Source: Clostridia bacterium
GTDB taxonomy: Bacteria > Bacillota > Clostridia > UBA1381
Reading direction: 5' to 3'
Assembly (NCBI GenBank): GCA_900756545.1
Contig: CAAEKO010000024.1
Location: 1 to 14,842 of the forward strand
DNA length: 14,842 nt
The notes beneath the pieces are model-generated. The model saw nothing but the letters and a program-made list of their open reading frames with translations, ran no database searches and had not been told where the DNA came from. Made by a program: the position numbers and the translations under genes. Numbering within the stretch: the first letter of the stretch is position 1; each line of letters opens with the position of its first letter. Of this stretch, positions 13,910 through 14,842 are shown piece by piece.

Positions 13910-14431
13910 TTATTCCGCTAAATTGAGTTTACCGAGCCATTCCGAAATAGATTTATCAAAATCTTCTCTGCCTTCGTGAAGTGTTAGTCCTTCTAAAACA
14001 GTAGCACCGGGACAAAGTTCTTGAATGCTTCGCGCACTGGCTGAGACGGTACTTTCTCCCGAAGTACAGAAAGGTATGATAGTCTTACCCGAAAAATCAT
14101 ATTCCTCTAAAAATGTTCTGACAGCCATTGGTTCGTAACCCCACCACATAGGATAGCCGAGGAAAATCGTATCATAGCTGTCCATATCCTCTACATGAGT
14201 TGAAAGTTCGGGACGAATGTCATCTCTCAATTCTTGCGATGCAATTCCAGAGCTTGAGTTGTCATCTGCTGGATAGGTTTTTTCCGTTACAATTTCAAAA
14301 ATATCTCCGCCAATTTGTTTTTGAATTTCACGGGCAGCAGAAGCAGTATTTCCGATATGCGGCGTTGCTGCGGAAAAAGAATCCATATCCGGTGTAATAA
14401 CTCTTTCTTGTGAGAAGTATGCAATCAATAT
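13910..14431. repeat. Tandem flavodoxin-domain repeat, copy 2
   Basis: Partner of 13038-13559 in direct orientation. Many differences from copy 1 are silent; the encoded domains differ at 11 of 173 positions. Confidence 0.85.
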
Positions 14432-14842
14432 TTTTTCATTATCTGATGAAGTAGGTTCGGAGGTGTTTTGCGGATTTCCCGATAAATCAGGCTCGTCAGT
14501 ATTTTGCGGAGCTGATGATGAATCAGGCTCAGTGATATTTTGAAGTTTTGTAATGGTTATCAGTGATTCCTCCTCGTTCCAATCTACATCAAAATTAAAA
14601 CTCTCCGCGATAAATCTGATAGGCAGCATAGTTCTGTCATTAACAACAACAGTGGTTACATCTAAGGTATTTTCTGTATCGTTTAAATAAGCCGTTACAG
14701 AACCGATTGTCAGTTTCATTACATCATCATTATAAGTAAGAGTTGCCGTCTGCGTTTCTTCGCTCCAGCCTACCGTACCGCCCATTGCTTCGATAATAGC
14801 ACGAATCGGAACCAAGGTTCTGTCATTTAAAATGATAGGTAC
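13910..14842 (-). CDS. Stalk (copper amine oxidase N-like) flavodoxin protein, N-terminus outside window
   Basis: 310 residues are visible and the frame is open to the right edge; the true start and presumed signal peptide lie outside. Two consecutive copper-amine-oxidase-N (stalk) half-motifs are seen, NDRTLVPIRAIIEAMGG and NDRTMLPIRFIAESF, typical of exported clostridial surface proteins. A Ser/Pro/Asp-rich linker contains three imperfect units (TEPDSSSAPQN, TDEPDLSGNPQN, TSEPTSSDNE). A flavodoxin domain ends the protein, with the same motifs as its neighbour (GNTASAAREI, GYPMWWGYEPM). It lies 26 nt upstream of the second flavodoxin gene in the same operon. A surface-tethered FMN electron carrier is the natural reading; FMN binding itself is untested. 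Confidence 0.88.
   Translation of the reverse strand, partial: VPIILNDRTLVPIRAIIEAMGGTVGWSEETQTATLTYNDDVMKLTIGSVTAYLNDTENTLDVTTVVVNDRTMLPIRFIAESFNFDVDWNEEESLITITKLQNITEPDSSSAPQNTDEPDLSGNPQNTSEPTSSDNEKILIAYFSQERVITPDMDSFSAATPHIGNTASAAREIQKQIGGDIFEIVTEKTYPADDNSSSGIASQELRDDIRPELSTHVEDMDSYDTIFLGYPMWWGYEPMAVRTFLEEYDFSGKTIIPFCTSGESTVSASARSIQELCPGATVLEGLTLHEGREDFDKSISEWLGKLNLAE

Noticed and set aside
1..14842. CRISPR array, toxin-antitoxin or restriction system
   Set aside because: No regularly spaced repeats and no ORF with motifs of such systems were seen on either strand.

Overview
The window looks like a chromosomal segment of a spore-forming member of the Bacillota, class Clostridia, plausibly a gut Oscillospirales or Ruminococcaceae-type bacterium. 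This rests on a SpoVAC homologue, the DUF5685 / DnaJ-like / DUF1385 (YqhQ) / prmC gene string, strong Shine-Dalgarno sites, and a Tn4451/Tn916-flavoured mobile element. The genus is inference. By eye the left half is of moderate GC content and the part right of about 7.6 kb is clearly AT-richer, which fits an acquired segment.

Region 1 (1-2743, + strand) is a galactoside-utilisation pair: a GH36 alpha-galactosidase cut by the left window edge, then a small SGNH/DUF4886-type hydrolase 14 nt downstream. A perfect 19-bp inverted repeat (2851-2898) ends this region and the convergent operon that follows.

Region 2 (2871-6723, - strand) is a compact five-gene housekeeping operon: DUF5685 protein, J-domain protein with TPR-like and Cys-rich parts, small membrane protein, YqhQ (DUF1385), PrmC. 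The genes overlap or nearly touch, and a good vegetative promoter (TTGAAA-17-TATACT) lies at the head.

Region 3 (6724-7586, + strand) holds a monocistronic spoVAC with its own terminator, then a tRNA-Leu(CAG) with its own promoter and a strong terminator.

Region 4 (about 7587 to the right edge, genes all on the - strand) is interpreted as one end of an integrated mobile element abutting the tRNA-Leu unit. It begins with a TnpX/TndX-like large serine recombinase with a strong promoter. Next come tnpW, a structured leader region with doubtful small ORFs, and two overlapping Tn916-type regulatory genes (an HTH_16 / Orf8-like gene and a sigma-like / Orf7-like gene). Beyond a terminator-containing spacer lies a cargo operon that enters from the right edge: exported stalk-flavodoxin, second exported flavodoxin, NusG-II-domain protein, Gx transporter family membrane protein, and lipoprotein ApbE (FAD:protein FMN transferase).

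The cargo operon is the most interesting part. Two near-identical flavodoxin domains, each apparently exported and each on a different N-terminal scaffold, are encoded with the NusG-II, Gx and ApbE trio known from Rnf and flavin-based extracellular electron-transfer loci. My reading is a mobile extracytoplasmic flavin/redox module. The right end of the element, any conjugation genes, and the start and promoter of the cargo operon lie outside the window.
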